Assembly (NCBI GenBank): GCA_035604595.1
Contig: DATNIE010000013.1
Span: 1 to 64,000 of the forward strand
Direction of reading: 5' to 3'
DNA from: CAIKZZ01 sp035604595
GTDB lineage: Bacteria > Pseudomonadota > Gammaproteobacteria > Steroidobacterales > Steroidobacteraceae
Length of the DNA: 64,000 bases
How positions within the stretch are numbered: position 1 is the stretch's first letter; every line of letters starts with the position of its first letter. The translations under genes were made by a program, and so were the position numbers. Shown one piece after another: positions 1 through 8,911 of the stretch. The notes below the pieces were generated by a model that ran no database searches, was not told where the DNA came from, and saw nothing but the letters and a program-made list of their open reading frames with translations.

Positions 1-381
1 CCGCGCCCGGCGAGCCCGCCGGCCACGGCCCCGAGTCCCATGGCCGCAGGACCTGCCGGAGTACCGCGCACCGAACACGCCCCGCCGGCAGACCGTCCCC
101 GCCACGATCGCGGGCTGCGCCGTCCGGACCCGCCGCGCGAGGCGGTCGTCGTCGCGGCATTGGCCACTCCGCCGACGCAGGCAGAGGCTGCCGAGCCCGC
201 GCGTCGCAAGCGCCGTCGCCGGCGGCGGGGCCGCGGCGGCGCCGGCGCGCCAGCGGTCGCGGGCGCCGAGGCCGCGACACCGGCGAACGCCAGCGGCATG
301 CCGACGGCCGGGCGACTTGCCTTGGTCGGGGCGGCGTTGCTCGTGGCTGCGGCGCTCGCGTGGCTGGCGTTGCGCAGCTGA
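1..381 (+). CDS. C-terminal part of a Pro/Ala/Arg-rich protein with a C-terminal membrane helix (partial)
   Basis: The frame is open from the first base and ends at a stop at 381, so the start lies upstream of the window. What is visible is low-complexity Pro/Ala/Arg sequence, a basic patch of about nine consecutive Arg/Lys residues around 210-235, and then a hydrophobic stretch of roughly 18 residues ending three residues before the stop (LALVGAALLVAAALAWLAL). That layout would suit a tail-anchored protein or a protein with a nucleic-acid-binding basic tail. I do not recognise a family. In GC-rich DNA such a frame could also be spurious; the terminal hydrophobic helix and the fit with the next gene's 3' end favour a real gene. 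Confidence 0.45.
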   Translation, partial: PRPASPPATAPSPMAAGPAGVPRTEHAPPADRPRHDRGLRRPDPPREAVVVAALATPPTQAEAAEPARRKRRRRRRGRGGAGAPAVAGAEAATPANASGMPTAGRLALVGAALLVAAALAWLALRS

Positions 382-389
382 CGGCGCCG

Positions 390-1055
390 TTACAGCAGGT
401 CGGCGATCGAGTCGACGCCGGGGAACCCGCCGGTGTCGCGAGCCGGCCGCCCGGAATCCGGCCGGCGGATGGCACGCAGCCAGCCGATTCCGAAGTCCCG
501 TGCGGCGGCGAGCGCCGGCAGGCTGTCGTCGATGATCAGCGTGCGCGCGGGCTCGAGCCGCTCGGCGGCGGCGAACCGCGGCCACAAGGCCGGATCCTCC
601 TTCGGCGCGCCAAATCGATGGGTCGAGTAGGCGGCGTCCAGATGGCCGACGAGATCGACCTCTTGGTCCTTGATCGCGAGCGTCTCGGGGTGCGCATTCG
701 TCAGCAGCAGCCGGCGTTTTCCGAGCCGGCACAGACGCAACAGGAACTGCTCGGCACCCGGGATCCATGCCACCTGTGCGCGGACGCCGCGCTTGATTGC
801 GCGGATGTCGAGCGTGAGCTCGCGACTCCAGTAGTCGACGCAGTACCAGTCGAGACGTCCGCGCGCCGCCTCGAAGCGCGGCATCAGCTCCGCGAGGGCC
901 GCCGCCGACGTCAGCCCGCGCTCGCGGGCCCAGACCGCCGGGATGTGCTCCTGCCAGAACCAGTTGTCGAACCGCAGGTCGAGCAGCGTGCCGTCCATGT
1001 CAAGCAGCACGGTGTCGATCGAATCCCACGGCAGCATCGCGGAGTTGGGGTACAT
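390..1055 (-). CDS. yrfG: GMP/IMP nucleotidase, HAD superfamily (YrfG-like)
   Basis: A 221-residue cytoplasmic HAD phosphatase, expected to dephosphorylate purine nucleotides such as GMP and IMP. Motif I is DMDGTLLDL near the N terminus, motif II is TNAHP, the motif III lysine lies in FGAPKEDP, and motif IV is IIDDS. The cap region contains the YDYWSR-like stretch WYCVDYWSREL that is typical of the YrfG group. I chose the ATG at 1055 because it starts just before the HAD core; a longer open frame upstream is low-complexity. It diverges from the DUF3301 gene, and an AT-rich TATATCAT stretch at about 1063-1070 could be its -10 region, giving a very short leader. Family assignment is strong, substrate is inferred. 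Confidence 0.85.
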   Translation of the reverse strand: MYPNSAMLPWDSIDTVLLDMDGTLLDLRFDNWFWQEHIPAVWARERGLTSAAALAELMPRFEAARGRLDWYCVDYWSRELTLDIRAIKRGVRAQVAWIPGAEQFLLRLCRLGKRRLLLTNAHPETLAIKDQEVDLVGHLDAAYSTHRFGAPKEDPALWPRFAAAERLEPARTLIIDDSLPALAAARDFGIGWLRAIRRPDSGRPARDTGGFPGVDSIADLL

Positions 1056-1126
1056 CGCCCGTATGATATAACGCGGCGATCCAGGGACCCGGGCCCAGGC
1101 GCGGCGCGGACGCCTCTCCATCCAGC

Positions 1127-1450
1127 ATGACTTCGCTCTTTCTCGTGACCCTGTGCGGCGGCGCGCTCGCGTTGTGGTGGCGCGCCAGCATCGAGGCGCG
1201 CGTGCACGCAAATGCTGCGGCCATCGACGCCTGCGAGCACGCCGGCGTGCAGCTGCTCGACGGAACGGTCGCGTTCAAGGCGCTGCGCCCGGCGCGCGAC
1301 GAACGCGGACGCCTCGCGCTGCGGCGTATCTATGTGTTCGACTACAGTGAGGATGGCGCCTCACGCCGCCACGGCTTCGTGATCCTCAGGGGCCGCGAGG
1401 TCGAGATCGTCGGGCTCGGACCCACGCTTGTGCACGGTCGTGCCGCCTGA
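1127..1450 (+). CDS. DUF3301 family small membrane-anchored protein
   Basis: A 107-residue protein with a single hydrophobic N-terminal segment (SLFLVTLCGGALALWW), followed by a soluble domain that matches the DUF3301 pattern: RIYVFDYSEDG, then RHGFVILRGREVEIVGL. The family is common in gammaproteobacteria and has no established function. It lies 5 bp before the PHP-domain gene, so the two are probably co-transcribed. The ATG at 1127 has only a weak ribosome-binding site. Confidence 0.8.
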   Translation: MTSLFLVTLCGGALALWWRASIEARVHANAAAIDACEHAGVQLLDGTVAFKALRPARDERGRLALRRIYVFDYSEDGASRRHGFVILRGREVEIVGLGPTLVHGRAA

Positions 1451-1455
1451 ACCGT

Positions 1456-2313
1456 ATGAACGACTGCATCGACCTGCATCTGCATTCGACGTGCTCCGAC
1501 GGCGTGCTGTCGCCGGCCGCACTCGTCGGCTTGCTTGCCGAGTCCGGCGTCGGGCTGTTCGCGCTCACCGACCACGACACCGTCGCGGGCCTCGATGCGG
1601 CCGATGCGGCCGCGCGCGCCGCCGGGCTGCGCGCTGTCCCGGGCATCGAGCTGTCGGCCCGCTGGGAGGGACGCGACGTGCACGTCGTCGGCCTCGGCCT
1701 CGATCCGCGCGCGGCCGCGCTCCGGGTCGCTGTTGCGGCGCTGCTCGACATCCGCCGGAGCCGCGCGGCGGACATTGCGGCGCGTCTCGAGCGGGCCGGC
1801 GCTCCGGGCCGCGAGGCACTGCGGCACGTGAGTGCGCACGAGGCTCCGACCCGCACCCATTTCGCGCGCGCGCTGGTGGAGCTCGGAGCCGTCCGCGACG
1901 TGCCTGCGGCATTCACGCGCTGGCTCGGGCGCGGCCGGCCGGCCCACGTGAGCCCCGCGTGGCCGGAGCTCGGACCGACGGTCGCGGCGATCACCGCGGC
2001 CGGTGGGGTCGCAGTGCTCGCCCATCCGCTGCGGTACGCGCTCTCGGCCGGACAGCGCCGCCGTCTGGTCCAGGAGTTCCACGCCGCCGGCGGGATCGCC
2101 CTCGAGGTCGTCAGCGGCGGCGCCGCGCCCCATCAGATCGAGACCGCCGTCGGCCTCGCGCTGCGTGCCGGCCTCGAAGGCTCGGTAGGTTCGGATTGCC
2201 ACGATCCGGCCCTGCCGTGGCATCGTCCGGGACGATTGGCTAAGCTGCCGGTGGCCGTCGCTCCGGTCTGGCACCGGTGGGCGCCGACACCGCGCCGAAC
2301 GCTTCAGGCATGA
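1456..2313 (+). CDS. rnm: PHP-domain 5'-3' exoribonuclease (RNase AM / TrpH / YciV family)
   Basis: A 285-residue PHP phosphoesterase. The metal-binding motifs are clear: DLHLHSTCSDG at the N terminus, FALTDHDTVAG, PGIELSARW with HVVGLGLD, VLAHPLRY, and the C-terminal GSDCHD. Length and motif order match the RNase AM (Rnm, formerly TrpH/YciV) family. In E. coli that enzyme trims short 5' extensions of rRNA and degrades short oligonucleotides. Its last bases overlap the ATG of the next gene (ATGA at 2310-2313), which suggests translational coupling with the DUF465 gene. Confidence 0.88.
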   Translation: MNDCIDLHLHSTCSDGVLSPAALVGLLAESGVGLFALTDHDTVAGLDAADAAARAAGLRAVPGIELSARWEGRDVHVVGLGLDPRAAALRVAVAALLDIRRSRAADIAARLERAGAPGREALRHVSAHEAPTRTHFARALVELGAVRDVPAAFTRWLGRGRPAHVSPAWPELGPTVAAITAAGGVAVLAHPLRYALSAGQRRRLVQEFHAAGGIALEVVSGGAAPHQIETAVGLALRAGLEGSVGSDCHDPALPWHRPGRLAKLPVAVAPVWHRWAPTPRRTLQA

Positions 2314-2534
2314 CGGACTCCGACGACAAGGTCAACACCGAGCTGTTCCAGCGGCTCGAGCGGCTGCGCGAACTGCGGATCGAGCACCGCGATCTCGACG
2401 ATGTGATCTCGCGGCTGCAGCTCGACCTCAGGGTCGACGAGCTGCGCCTCAAGCGCCTCAAGAAGCGCAAACTGCTGCTCAAGGACCAGATCATCCGGCT
2501 CGAGAGCGAACTGATACCCGATCTGAACGCCTGA
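2310..2534 (+). CDS. DUF465 (YdcH-like) small coiled-coil protein
   Basis: A 74-residue, highly charged helical protein. The core LRELRIEHRDLDDVISRLQ followed by LKRLKKRKLLLKDQI matches the DUF465/YdcH pattern, where a conserved His-Asp pair precedes a Leu/Lys-rich helix. No molecular function is established. The ATG overlaps the stop of the PHP gene by 4 nt, and this fixes the start choice. It lies 27 bp upstream of the MscS gene. Confidence 0.85.
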   Translation: MTDSDDKVNTELFQRLERLRELRIEHRDLDDVISRLQLDLRVDELRLKRLKKRKLLLKDQIIRLESELIPDLNA

Positions 2535-2561
2535 GGCGCAACGCGCCCGGCCGGCCGAACT

Positions 2562-3980
2562 ATGGACACGCTGCGCGAACTCCTTCCCCGCTTCGCCCGC
2601 GAGTGGCTGAACGTGACGACGCTGATCGAGCTCGTCGCGCTCGCCGTGGCCGCCGTGGCCGGGGGGCTCGCCCGCCGCGCAATCGCTCGCCGGGTCGGGC
2701 ACCGGCCTGGCGTGCGTGGCACCGTCCGACCGCTGCTGCGCGAGGCGATGCTGATCGTGATCCCGTACGGCACGGCGCTGTTGCTGCTGCTCGCGATCCG
2801 CGGCGCGCTCGCCCTGGTGCCGCTCGACGTGCGGGTGCTCGACCTGGTCCTGACGCTGTATGGCTCGCTGGCCGCGATCCGCGGCGTCATGTTCCTGCTG
2901 CGCGTATCGCTTTTCCCCCACAAGCACCTGCGTCGATGGGAACTGCGTGCCGCGCTGGTCGCGTGGCTGTTCGTTGCGATGTACCTGCTCGGCTGGCACG
3001 AGACGGTCACCGCGTTCCTGGACTCGATCTCGGTCGCGCCGGGCAACAAGGGCGAGACGCCGCTGACCTTGTGGTCGCTGATCCGCTCGCTGTTCACGGT
3101 GATCGCGTTCGTGATCATCAGCGCCTGGATCGGCCGGGTGCTCGAGCGCCGGGTGGCGACGCTGCATGGGCTCGCGCCCAGTACGCGCATCGCGGTCGCG
3201 AAGTTCGCGTATGCCTTCCTGATCGGCTTTGGCGTGCTCTTAGGCCTGTCGGCGTCGGGCCTCAACCTCGGCGCGCTCAGCATCTTCGGCGGCGCGCTCG
3301 GTCTCGGGCTGGGCTTCGGCCTGCAGGCCATTGCGGCCAATTTCGTCAGCGGCTTCGTGCTGCTGATGGACAAGTCGATCAAGCCCGGCGATGTGATCAG
3401 CTTCACCGGCACGATCGGCACCAGTACCGAGGGCTTCGGCTGGGTCCAGGAGCTGCGCGGCCGCTACGTCGTCGTACGCGACCGGGATGGCGTCGAGACG
3501 CTGGTGCCGAACCAGAACCTGATCACCAACCAGGTCATCAACTGGAGCTACAGCGACAAGAAGGTGCGGCTCAAGCTCCCGGTCCGGATCAGCTACGACG
3601 ACGATCCGGAAGTCGCCATGCAGGTGCTGCTCGAGGCCGCAAGATGTTCGCCTCGCATCCTCAAGGACACGCCGCCGGTCGCGCGGCTGATGGGCTTTCA
3701 CGACTACGGCCTCGATCTCGAGCTCAGGTTCTGGATCGCCGACCCCGAGGCGGGGGTCAACAACGTCAGGTCCGACGTCAACCGCGCGATCTGGCGGCTG
3801 TTCAAGGCACGCGGCATCACGATCCCGCGGGCGCAGCTCGACGTGCGCATGTATGACGCCGACGGCCGGATCATCGGCCAGGGCGCGCTGCCGGCGCAGC
3901 GCCGCGAGCCGCCCGCCAGCGCGAGCGGACCCCTGGCGAGCGCGAAGTCGCACCCGGGACGCAATCCGTTCGAGGCCTGA
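2562..3980 (+). CDS. MscS-family mechanosensitive ion channel
   Basis: A 472-residue inner-membrane protein. The N-terminal ~270 residues hold several hydrophobic segments. The pore-lining TM3 and start of the cytosolic beta domain follow: a Gly/Ala-rich LSIFGGALGLGLGFGLQ, then ANFVSGFVLLMDKSIKPGDVI. The soluble cage region includes VPNQNLITNQVINWSY. It should gate under membrane tension and release osmolytes after hypo-osmotic shock. The C-terminal ~30 residues are Ala/Pro/Arg-rich and probably disordered. It lies just upstream of arfB (5 bp gap), so it is probably co-transcribed. Confidence 0.9.
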   Translation: MDTLRELLPRFAREWLNVTTLIELVALAVAAVAGGLARRAIARRVGHRPGVRGTVRPLLREAMLIVIPYGTALLLLLAIRGALALVPLDVRVLDLVLTLYGSLAAIRGVMFLLRVSLFPHKHLRRWELRAALVAWLFVAMYLLGWHETVTAFLDSISVAPGNKGETPLTLWSLIRSLFTVIAFVIISAWIGRVLERRVATLHGLAPSTRIAVAKFAYAFLIGFGVLLGLSASGLNLGALSIFGGALGLGLGFGLQAIAANFVSGFVLLMDKSIKPGDVISFTGTIGTSTEGFGWVQELRGRYVVVRDRDGVETLVPNQNLITNQVINWSYSDKKVRLKLPVRISYDDDPEVAMQVLLEAARCSPRILKDTPPVARLMGFHDYGLDLELRFWIADPEAGVNNVRSDVNRAIWRLFKARGITIPRAQLDVRMYDADGRIIGQGALPAQRREPPASASGPLASAKSHPGRNPFEA

Positions 3981-3985
3981 ACGCG

Positions 3986-4405
3986 GTGATCGAGATCGCC
4001 GCTGGGCTCGAGGTCCCCGACTCAGAACTCGAGTTCGTCTACGTCCGCTCCCCGGGCCCCGGCGGCCAGAACGTCAACAAGGTCGCCACGGCCGTGCAAC
4101 TCAGGTTCAACGCGGGCGCATCGGTGATCCTCGATCAGTGGACCCGCGCGAGGCTTGCGACGCTCGCGGGGCGCCGGCTGACCCGCGACGGCTGGCTCGT
4201 GCTGGCCGCACACCGCCACCGCAGCCAGGAGGGCAATCGGCGCGATGCGCTCGAGCGCCTGGCCGAGCTGATCGCCGCGGCCCGTGAGCGACCGAAGCCC
4301 CGGCGTGCCACGAATCCGACCCGCGCCTCGCGCGAGCGGCGTCTGGCGGGCAAGAAGCAGCGGACCGCGGTCAAGCGCCTGAGGGAGCGTCCGGGCATCG
4401 ACTGA
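3986..4405 (+). CDS. arfB: Alternative ribosome-rescue factor ArfB (peptidyl-tRNA hydrolase, GGQ protein)
   Basis: A 139-residue release-factor-like protein. It carries the catalytic GGQ loop in SPGPGGQNVNKV and a basic C-terminal tail (GKKQRTAVKRLRE) that in ArfB enters the empty mRNA channel of stalled ribosomes. It lacks the codon-recognition domain of RF1/RF2, as expected for this family. The start is GTG at 3986, 5 nt after the MscS stop. Length matches the family norm of about 140 residues. Confidence 0.9.
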   Translation: MIEIAAGLEVPDSELEFVYVRSPGPGGQNVNKVATAVQLRFNAGASVILDQWTRARLATLAGRRLTRDGWLVLAAHRHRSQEGNRRDALERLAELIAAARERPKPRRATNPTRASRERRLAGKKQRTAVKRLRERPGID

Positions 4406-4432
4406 GATGCAGCGCATGTGCGTCCGCGCCGT

Positions 4433-5419
4433 CTAGAGCCGCTGCGCCGGCGCGGCCGGCGGTACCGGCGGCGCGGGCGGCGCGGGCGGCGCGGGCAGCA
4501 CCGGCGGCACACGGGTGTGATTCTTGAGGTAAAGGTCCCAGGCCTTGGCGGCAGCGACCATCTCCTCGGCGCAGCGCGGCGCGCGGGCCGTGGACAGTAT
4601 GCCGCGGGCGAGCGCGCCGGCATGGTTCAGCGGCGCATTGCCATAGAGGATGCAGGCGACAGTCTCGAGACGGGCGCGGTCGAAGCCGTGCGTGTCGAGA
4701 TACTCGAAGCCCGACCCGGGCTTGGTGAGCGCATCGTCGAAGAACTCGACGGCGGCGGCCGCGCTGCCGTCGCCGTCCTGCTCCGCCGCGGCGAGCGTGA
4801 TCGCCGCGAACTCATCGCCCGCCTGCAGTGGACCCTTCTCGACCGGCAGTCGATACACACTCACGAGCGCCTGGCCCACCTCGGCAAACAGCCCGAAGGT
4901 GACGGCGCCGGAGAACAGCTGTTCCGCTCGCTCAGGCGACGGGGCGGCCTCGCTCGCGATCGCGAGCACGGCGTCCAGGAACTCGTAGCACACGGTCACG
5001 GTCTGCGTGTCGGCTACCCAGCTGGTCGTGCTGTGCCCGCATTCGGCGATCCGCAGCGTCACGGTCGCCGGCAGCGTGAGCACGTGGTTGAGCTCCTGGG
5101 CGACCGACTCGAGGAAATGGGCGCGGCGTAGCTCCGTGTAGTAGACCTGGTAGTCGGCGGTCTCGGGCTCGAGGTACGCCGGGACGAACTCGCGATCCTC
5201 GGGAGCTCGCGCGCCCGCCCGCTCCTCGGCCGCGGCCGACGCCGCGAGCGAGGCCGTGACGAGCGCTGCACCGATCAGTCTGCCGGCCGACGGACGCCGT
5301 CCGGGACCGCCGGGCGTTCCGCCGCGTCCGCCGAACGGTGCGCGCGGTGCGCGCGGGGGGGCCGCCCCGTCGTGCGGACCGCACGTGTGCTGCGTCTTGG
5401 AATGCACGACAGACTGCAC
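4433..5419 (-). CDS. DUF4344-family metallopeptidase-like protein with a degenerate zinc motif
   Basis: An exported protein of up to 328 residues. A hydrophobic signal segment (LIGAALVTASLAASAAA) lies at residues 48-64, so the true start may be later than the GTG at 5419. The body resembles DUF4344: an ECG...CYE block (IAECGHS ... VTVCYEF) and the region where the family has a zinc HExGH. Here that motif reads FAEVGQ (residues 178-183), so both zinc histidines are missing, and the usual downstream acidic EEDAADQ block is only PLQAGDEF. The C terminus is a Pro/Ala-rich tail built on a short GC-rich tandem repeat. It follows plsB by 9 bp on the same strand. Probably a non-catalytic periplasmic protein. 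Confidence 0.75.
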   Translation of the reverse strand: MQSVVHSKTQHTCGPHDGAAPPRAPRAPFGGRGGTPGGPGRRPSAGRLIGAALVTASLAASAAAEERAGARAPEDREFVPAYLEPETADYQVYYTELRRAHFLESVAQELNHVLTLPATVTLRIAECGHSTTSWVADTQTVTVCYEFLDAVLAIASEAAPSPERAEQLFSGAVTFGLFAEVGQALVSVYRLPVEKGPLQAGDEFAAITLAAAEQDGDGSAAAAVEFFDDALTKPGSGFEYLDTHGFDRARLETVACILYGNAPLNHAGALARGILSTARAPRCAEEMVAAAKAWDLYLKNHTRVPPVLPAPPAPPAPPVPPAAPAQRL

Positions 5420-5428
5420 GATCGCGGC

Positions 5429-7882
5429 CTACGCGTGAGTGACCTGGAGGATGCTGTGCCGGATCTGCTCGGAGAGCACCAGCTGCGCGTCGTTCGCCAC
5501 GGCGGGCAACGCTTCATCGTAGGTCAGGCAGCCGTCCGGCGCGAGGGCTATGACGCTGCGCGCCCTGAGCAGGTCGAGAAATTGGCGGAACAGCGCCTTG
5601 TCGAAGAACTCCGGCGAGCGCAATTCATAGAGATGGGACATCCGGCTCGCCATCAGGTGGCAGCGGTTCTCGAGTGCATCCTGGGTGATCGACCCCGGGC
5701 CCGCCTGGACGAGCAGCGCAATCGCGAGGTAGTAGCGCTCGATCACCTGCAGCGTCGCCTGGGCGAGCACCGAGAGCTGCACGGCCTCCGCCGTGCCGGT
5801 ACTCGGCCGGCGCCACACGGCGCCGTCCGCCGACCGTTCCAGAAGACCTAGACCGGCGAGCGCCTCGAGCAGCCCGTCGACGACTTTAGGCACCTGCGGC
5901 TCTGACCAGCGCAGGAACAGTTCCTGCCCGATGTAGGGGTAGATGCGCCAGGCGAGCCGCTGCACGTCCTCGGTGCGCATCGCCGCGTTGTGCAGGAATG
6001 CGCAGGCAATCAGCGACGGCAGCGCATAGGCGTGCAGGATGTTGTTGCGGTAGTAGGCGCACAGGATCGCGCTTTCCTCGTTCATGCGCACGACGGCTCC
6101 GAGCGGGTGCGGGACGGTCTCGATGATCCGCATGTGCCGCCCGTAGTCGATGATCGCCGGGCCGTCGAGCTCGGTGCACCACAGGTCGCGGGAATACGGC
6201 GCCAGCCGCGCGAGTCGCCGGTACAGCTCGAGCTGCCGCACGAGGTCGGCTTCGGCCATCGCTTGGCGCGGCATGGACAGCAGTGCGAGTCCGAGCAGCG
6301 CGACCGGCGAGATTGCGGCCGCCGAGTTCACGCCGCACTGGATGGTCCAGGCCAGCGAATCGACGGCGGCGCCGAGCCAGGCCGGGCGCGGGCCGCGGTC
6401 CGCGCGCCAGCCGGGCGCCGCCACATCGAGGTGCGCGTCGAGCGCAATCGGCTCGCCGAAGCTGACGAACACGCGGCCGAAGCGCCTGCGCAGCTTCGGC
6501 ACCGCGCGCAGCAGCCCCAGCACGGTCTCCTGTTCCTTGGCCTGCCCCGAAAGCTCGCCGATATACGTCTTCGCCTCGAACAGCCTCTCGTAGCCGAAAT
6601 AGACCGGTACGAACACGACCCGGCGGGCCGGGTCGGACAGATAGCCGCGCAGCGTCATCGCCAGCATGCCGGTCCTGGGCCACAGCAGTCGCCCGGTGCG
6701 GCTTCGGCCGCCCTCGATGAAGTACTCGATTGAGTGCCCGCGGGCCATCATGACCTCGAGGTAGGTCGTGAACACCACCGCATACAACCCGTTGCCCTTG
6801 AAGCTGCGCCGCAGGAAGAATCCGCCGCCCTTGCGGATCACCCGGCCGATGACCGGCAGGTTGAGGTTGACGCCGGCGGCGACGTGCGGAACCGCCAGGC
6901 CGCGCGTGTAGATCACGTAGGACAGCAACAGGTAATCCATGTGGCTGCGGTGGCACGGCACGTAGACCACCTGCGCGCCCTGCCCGGCGAGCTCCAGGCG
7001 CTCGGCGTGCAGCACCTCGACGCCGTCGTACAGCCGGTTCCAGATCCGGCTGAGCACCGCGGCCGCGAAGGCCACGAAGCGCGGCGAGATGTCCGCGGCG
7101 ATCTCGTAGGCGTAGCGGCGCGCGATCATCAGTGCCTCGCGCCGGCTCAGGTTCCGCTCACGGACCTCGAGCGCCACCGCCGCCCGCACGGCCCGCTTGC
7201 TGAGGAGCTCGGCGATCAGCGTGCGACGGTGCGAGAGATCCGGACCGATGACGGCGGCGCGGGCGTTGCGAAACTCCGTATGCATCGCGCGCGTCAGGCG
7301 CCGCGCCATGCGCCGCGGCTCGACGCCCGCGCCGAGGAAGTCGCCGAGCGCGGTCGGGTCGCCGAACCGGACCAGCGTGCGGCGGCCGTTGACGACGGTC
7401 GACAGGAACCGGCGGAACGGACCCACCAGGGTCCAGTCCTCGCGGAACATCATGCTGAACCACGATCCTTCCTTGCCGGGCGCTCGGCCCCAGAACACCG
7501 ACACCGGAACGAGGTCGGTGTCATGGTCGGCAACGGCCACTGCCGCATCGAGCAGGCGCATCAGCCGCGGCGGCACGCGCCGGTCGACGCGCCGCCTGAG
7601 CCAGCCCCTGCGCCGCTCGAGCGCGATCAGCGCGCGCGACTCGTGCGCCGCCCCGAGCGTGAAGCGGCGGATCGGCGAGGGCAGGCCGATGCTCCGGCAG
7701 ACGATCGCGAGCGCCAGTAGGTCGGCCACGGAGCGGCGCTCGAGCACGTACAGGACCTTGCGTCCGCGGCCACGCAGGCGCTCGGCCTGATCGACCGGCA
7801 GCGCCGTCGGCCGCACCCACGCCGCGAGCACGCGTGCCGTGAGCCACAGGCCCGTCCGGTCGAGTCCGAGGAGCCGGGTCAC
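5429..7882 (-). CDS. plsB: Glycerol-3-phosphate 1-O-acyltransferase PlsB
   Basis: An 817-residue inner-membrane acyltransferase that makes 1-acyl-glycerol-3-phosphate, the first step of phospholipid synthesis. The acyltransferase blocks are in order: CHRSHMDYLLLSY (the catalytic HX4D), GGFFLRRSFKGN, FIEGGRSRTGRL and VFVPVYFGYERL. Length matches the ~800-residue PlsB family rather than the short PlsY type. The start is GTG at 7882, overlapping the stop of the upstream GIY-YIG gene by 4 nt (GTGA). Confidence 0.97.
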   Translation of the reverse strand: MTRLLGLDRTGLWLTARVLAAWVRPTALPVDQAERLRGRGRKVLYVLERRSVADLLALAIVCRSIGLPSPIRRFTLGAAHESRALIALERRRGWLRRRVDRRVPPRLMRLLDAAVAVADHDTDLVPVSVFWGRAPGKEGSWFSMMFREDWTLVGPFRRFLSTVVNGRRTLVRFGDPTALGDFLGAGVEPRRMARRLTRAMHTEFRNARAAVIGPDLSHRRTLIAELLSKRAVRAAVALEVRERNLSRREALMIARRYAYEIAADISPRFVAFAAAVLSRIWNRLYDGVEVLHAERLELAGQGAQVVYVPCHRSHMDYLLLSYVIYTRGLAVPHVAAGVNLNLPVIGRVIRKGGGFFLRRSFKGNGLYAVVFTTYLEVMMARGHSIEYFIEGGRSRTGRLLWPRTGMLAMTLRGYLSDPARRVVFVPVYFGYERLFEAKTYIGELSGQAKEQETVLGLLRAVPKLRRRFGRVFVSFGEPIALDAHLDVAAPGWRADRGPRPAWLGAAVDSLAWTIQCGVNSAAAISPVALLGLALLSMPRQAMAEADLVRQLELYRRLARLAPYSRDLWCTELDGPAIIDYGRHMRIIETVPHPLGAVVRMNEESAILCAYYRNNILHAYALPSLIACAFLHNAAMRTEDVQRLAWRIYPYIGQELFLRWSEPQVPKVVDGLLEALAGLGLLERSADGAVWRRPSTGTAEAVQLSVLAQATLQVIERYYLAIALLVQAGPGSITQDALENRCHLMASRMSHLYELRSPEFFDKALFRQFLDLLRARSVIALAPDGCLTYDEALPAVANDAQLVLSEQIRHSILQVTHA

Positions 7883-8154
7883 GGGATCGCCGCGGGCTCG
7901 TTGGCGATCAGCGCGAGTTTCGCGCGCCTGCTGAGGCGCTTGATCTCGGCTTCGCGCGCCTGCGCCCGGGCGCGGTCCGCCGCGGCCTCGACGTAGCGCA
8001 GGCGCGCAGGCGCGCCGAGCCTGAAGAAGCGCGCGCCACGACCGGTCCCGCGCGCGTGTTCGGCGAGGCGCCGCTCGAGCGAGGTTGTGATCCCAGTGTA
8101 GAGCGCGCCGCGCTCGGTCTCGACGATGTAGACCTGCCAGGCTGCCTCGTTCAC
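7879..8154 (-). CDS. GIY-YIG endonuclease-domain protein (UPF0213/YhbQ type)
   Basis: A 91-residue single-domain protein. The GIY-YIG signature appears as VYIVETERGALYTGIT, followed by LERRLAEHARG. The C-terminal helix contains the EAEIKRLSRRAKLALI pattern typical of the YhbQ group. Some family members act on DNA ends or interstrand crosslinks; the role here is not defined. The start is GTG at 8154. It overlaps plsB by 4 nt, so the two are translationally coupled. Confidence 0.88.
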   Translation of the reverse strand: MNEAAWQVYIVETERGALYTGITTSLERRLAEHARGTGRGARFFRLGAPARLRYVEAAADRARAQAREAEIKRLSRRAKLALIANEPAAIP

Positions 8155-8362
8155 CGGGTCGACTCAGCGCCGGGGTGCCTGCCGTGCGCGAACGTCACGG
8201 CCGGCCGTCCCTGGTGGGTGTCGATGAGGTCGTCGACGGCGGTCGGCTGCCGCCTGGTCCCAGTCGGCGCAGCCGTGCCGAATGAGGCCGCGAGCGCGGG
8301 CCACCGCCGCACGGCGTAGCGGGTCATGCCAGGCACTGAACCTCTCCCGAACGCGGCACGCG

Positions 8363-8875
8363 TTACTCGCCAAACTTGTCGAGCGTCGCCAGGAAATACT
8401 CGAAGTAGTAGCCGAGCTCCGCGATCCGGTCCTGCATGCGATGGTCGGTGTCGAGCACGTGCAGCGTCGCGGCGTACTCGCGCGAGAACCGTACGCTGTG
8501 CTCTACCGGCACGACGTCATCGCGCCAGCCGTGCACGATCGTGATCGGACAGGCCGCCGGCTGCGGCGTCTGGTGCTCGTAGCCGGGCATGTAGAACGCC
8601 GGTGCGATCAGGAACATGCCTGCGGCCCGCAGCAAACGCGACCCCGCCACCGACACGTGCCCGCCCATGCTCGATCCGACGAGCACCAGGCGCCCCTGGA
8701 AGTCGCGGCAGTAGGCGAGCAGGCGCGTCACGCGTTCGCGCGGATCGTCCAGGCCGCGGTAGTCGACCGACTCGACCTCATAGCCCTCGACCCGGGCGAT
8801 GTCGGCGAGCGCCGAGATCTTCGTGCCCCACGGCCCGCTCTCCTTGCCGTGCGAGAAGACGACGTATCGATCCAT
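8363..8875 (-). CDS. Small alpha/beta hydrolase (YqiA/RBBP9-like)
   Basis: A 170-residue alpha/beta-hydrolase-fold protein. The nucleophile elbow is GSSMGG, preceded by the strand LVLVGS. The acid probably lies in HGWRDDVVP, and the catalytic histidine in DTDHRMQ near the C terminus. The short length and missing lid resemble YqiA-type esterases. No signal peptide is visible, so it should be cytoplasmic. It is a single gene between the GIY-YIG and alkyltransferase-like genes on the same strand; the substrate is unknown. Confidence 0.8.
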   Translation of the reverse strand: MDRYVVFSHGKESGPWGTKISALADIARVEGYEVESVDYRGLDDPRERVTRLLAYCRDFQGRLVLVGSSMGGHVSVAGSRLLRAAGMFLIAPAFYMPGYEHQTPQPAACPITIVHGWRDDVVPVEHSVRFSREYAATLHVLDTDHRMQDRIAELGYYFEYFLATLDKFGE

Positions 8876-8911
8876 CGCGTGCTGCCTTAAGGCCCCCGAA
8901 CGCGGATCTTA

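Noticed and set aside
8151..8336. 61-codon minus-strand ORF overlapping the GIY-YIG start as GTGA
   Set aside because: The overlap is suggestive, but the sequence has no family features and another frame on the same DNA is equally open.
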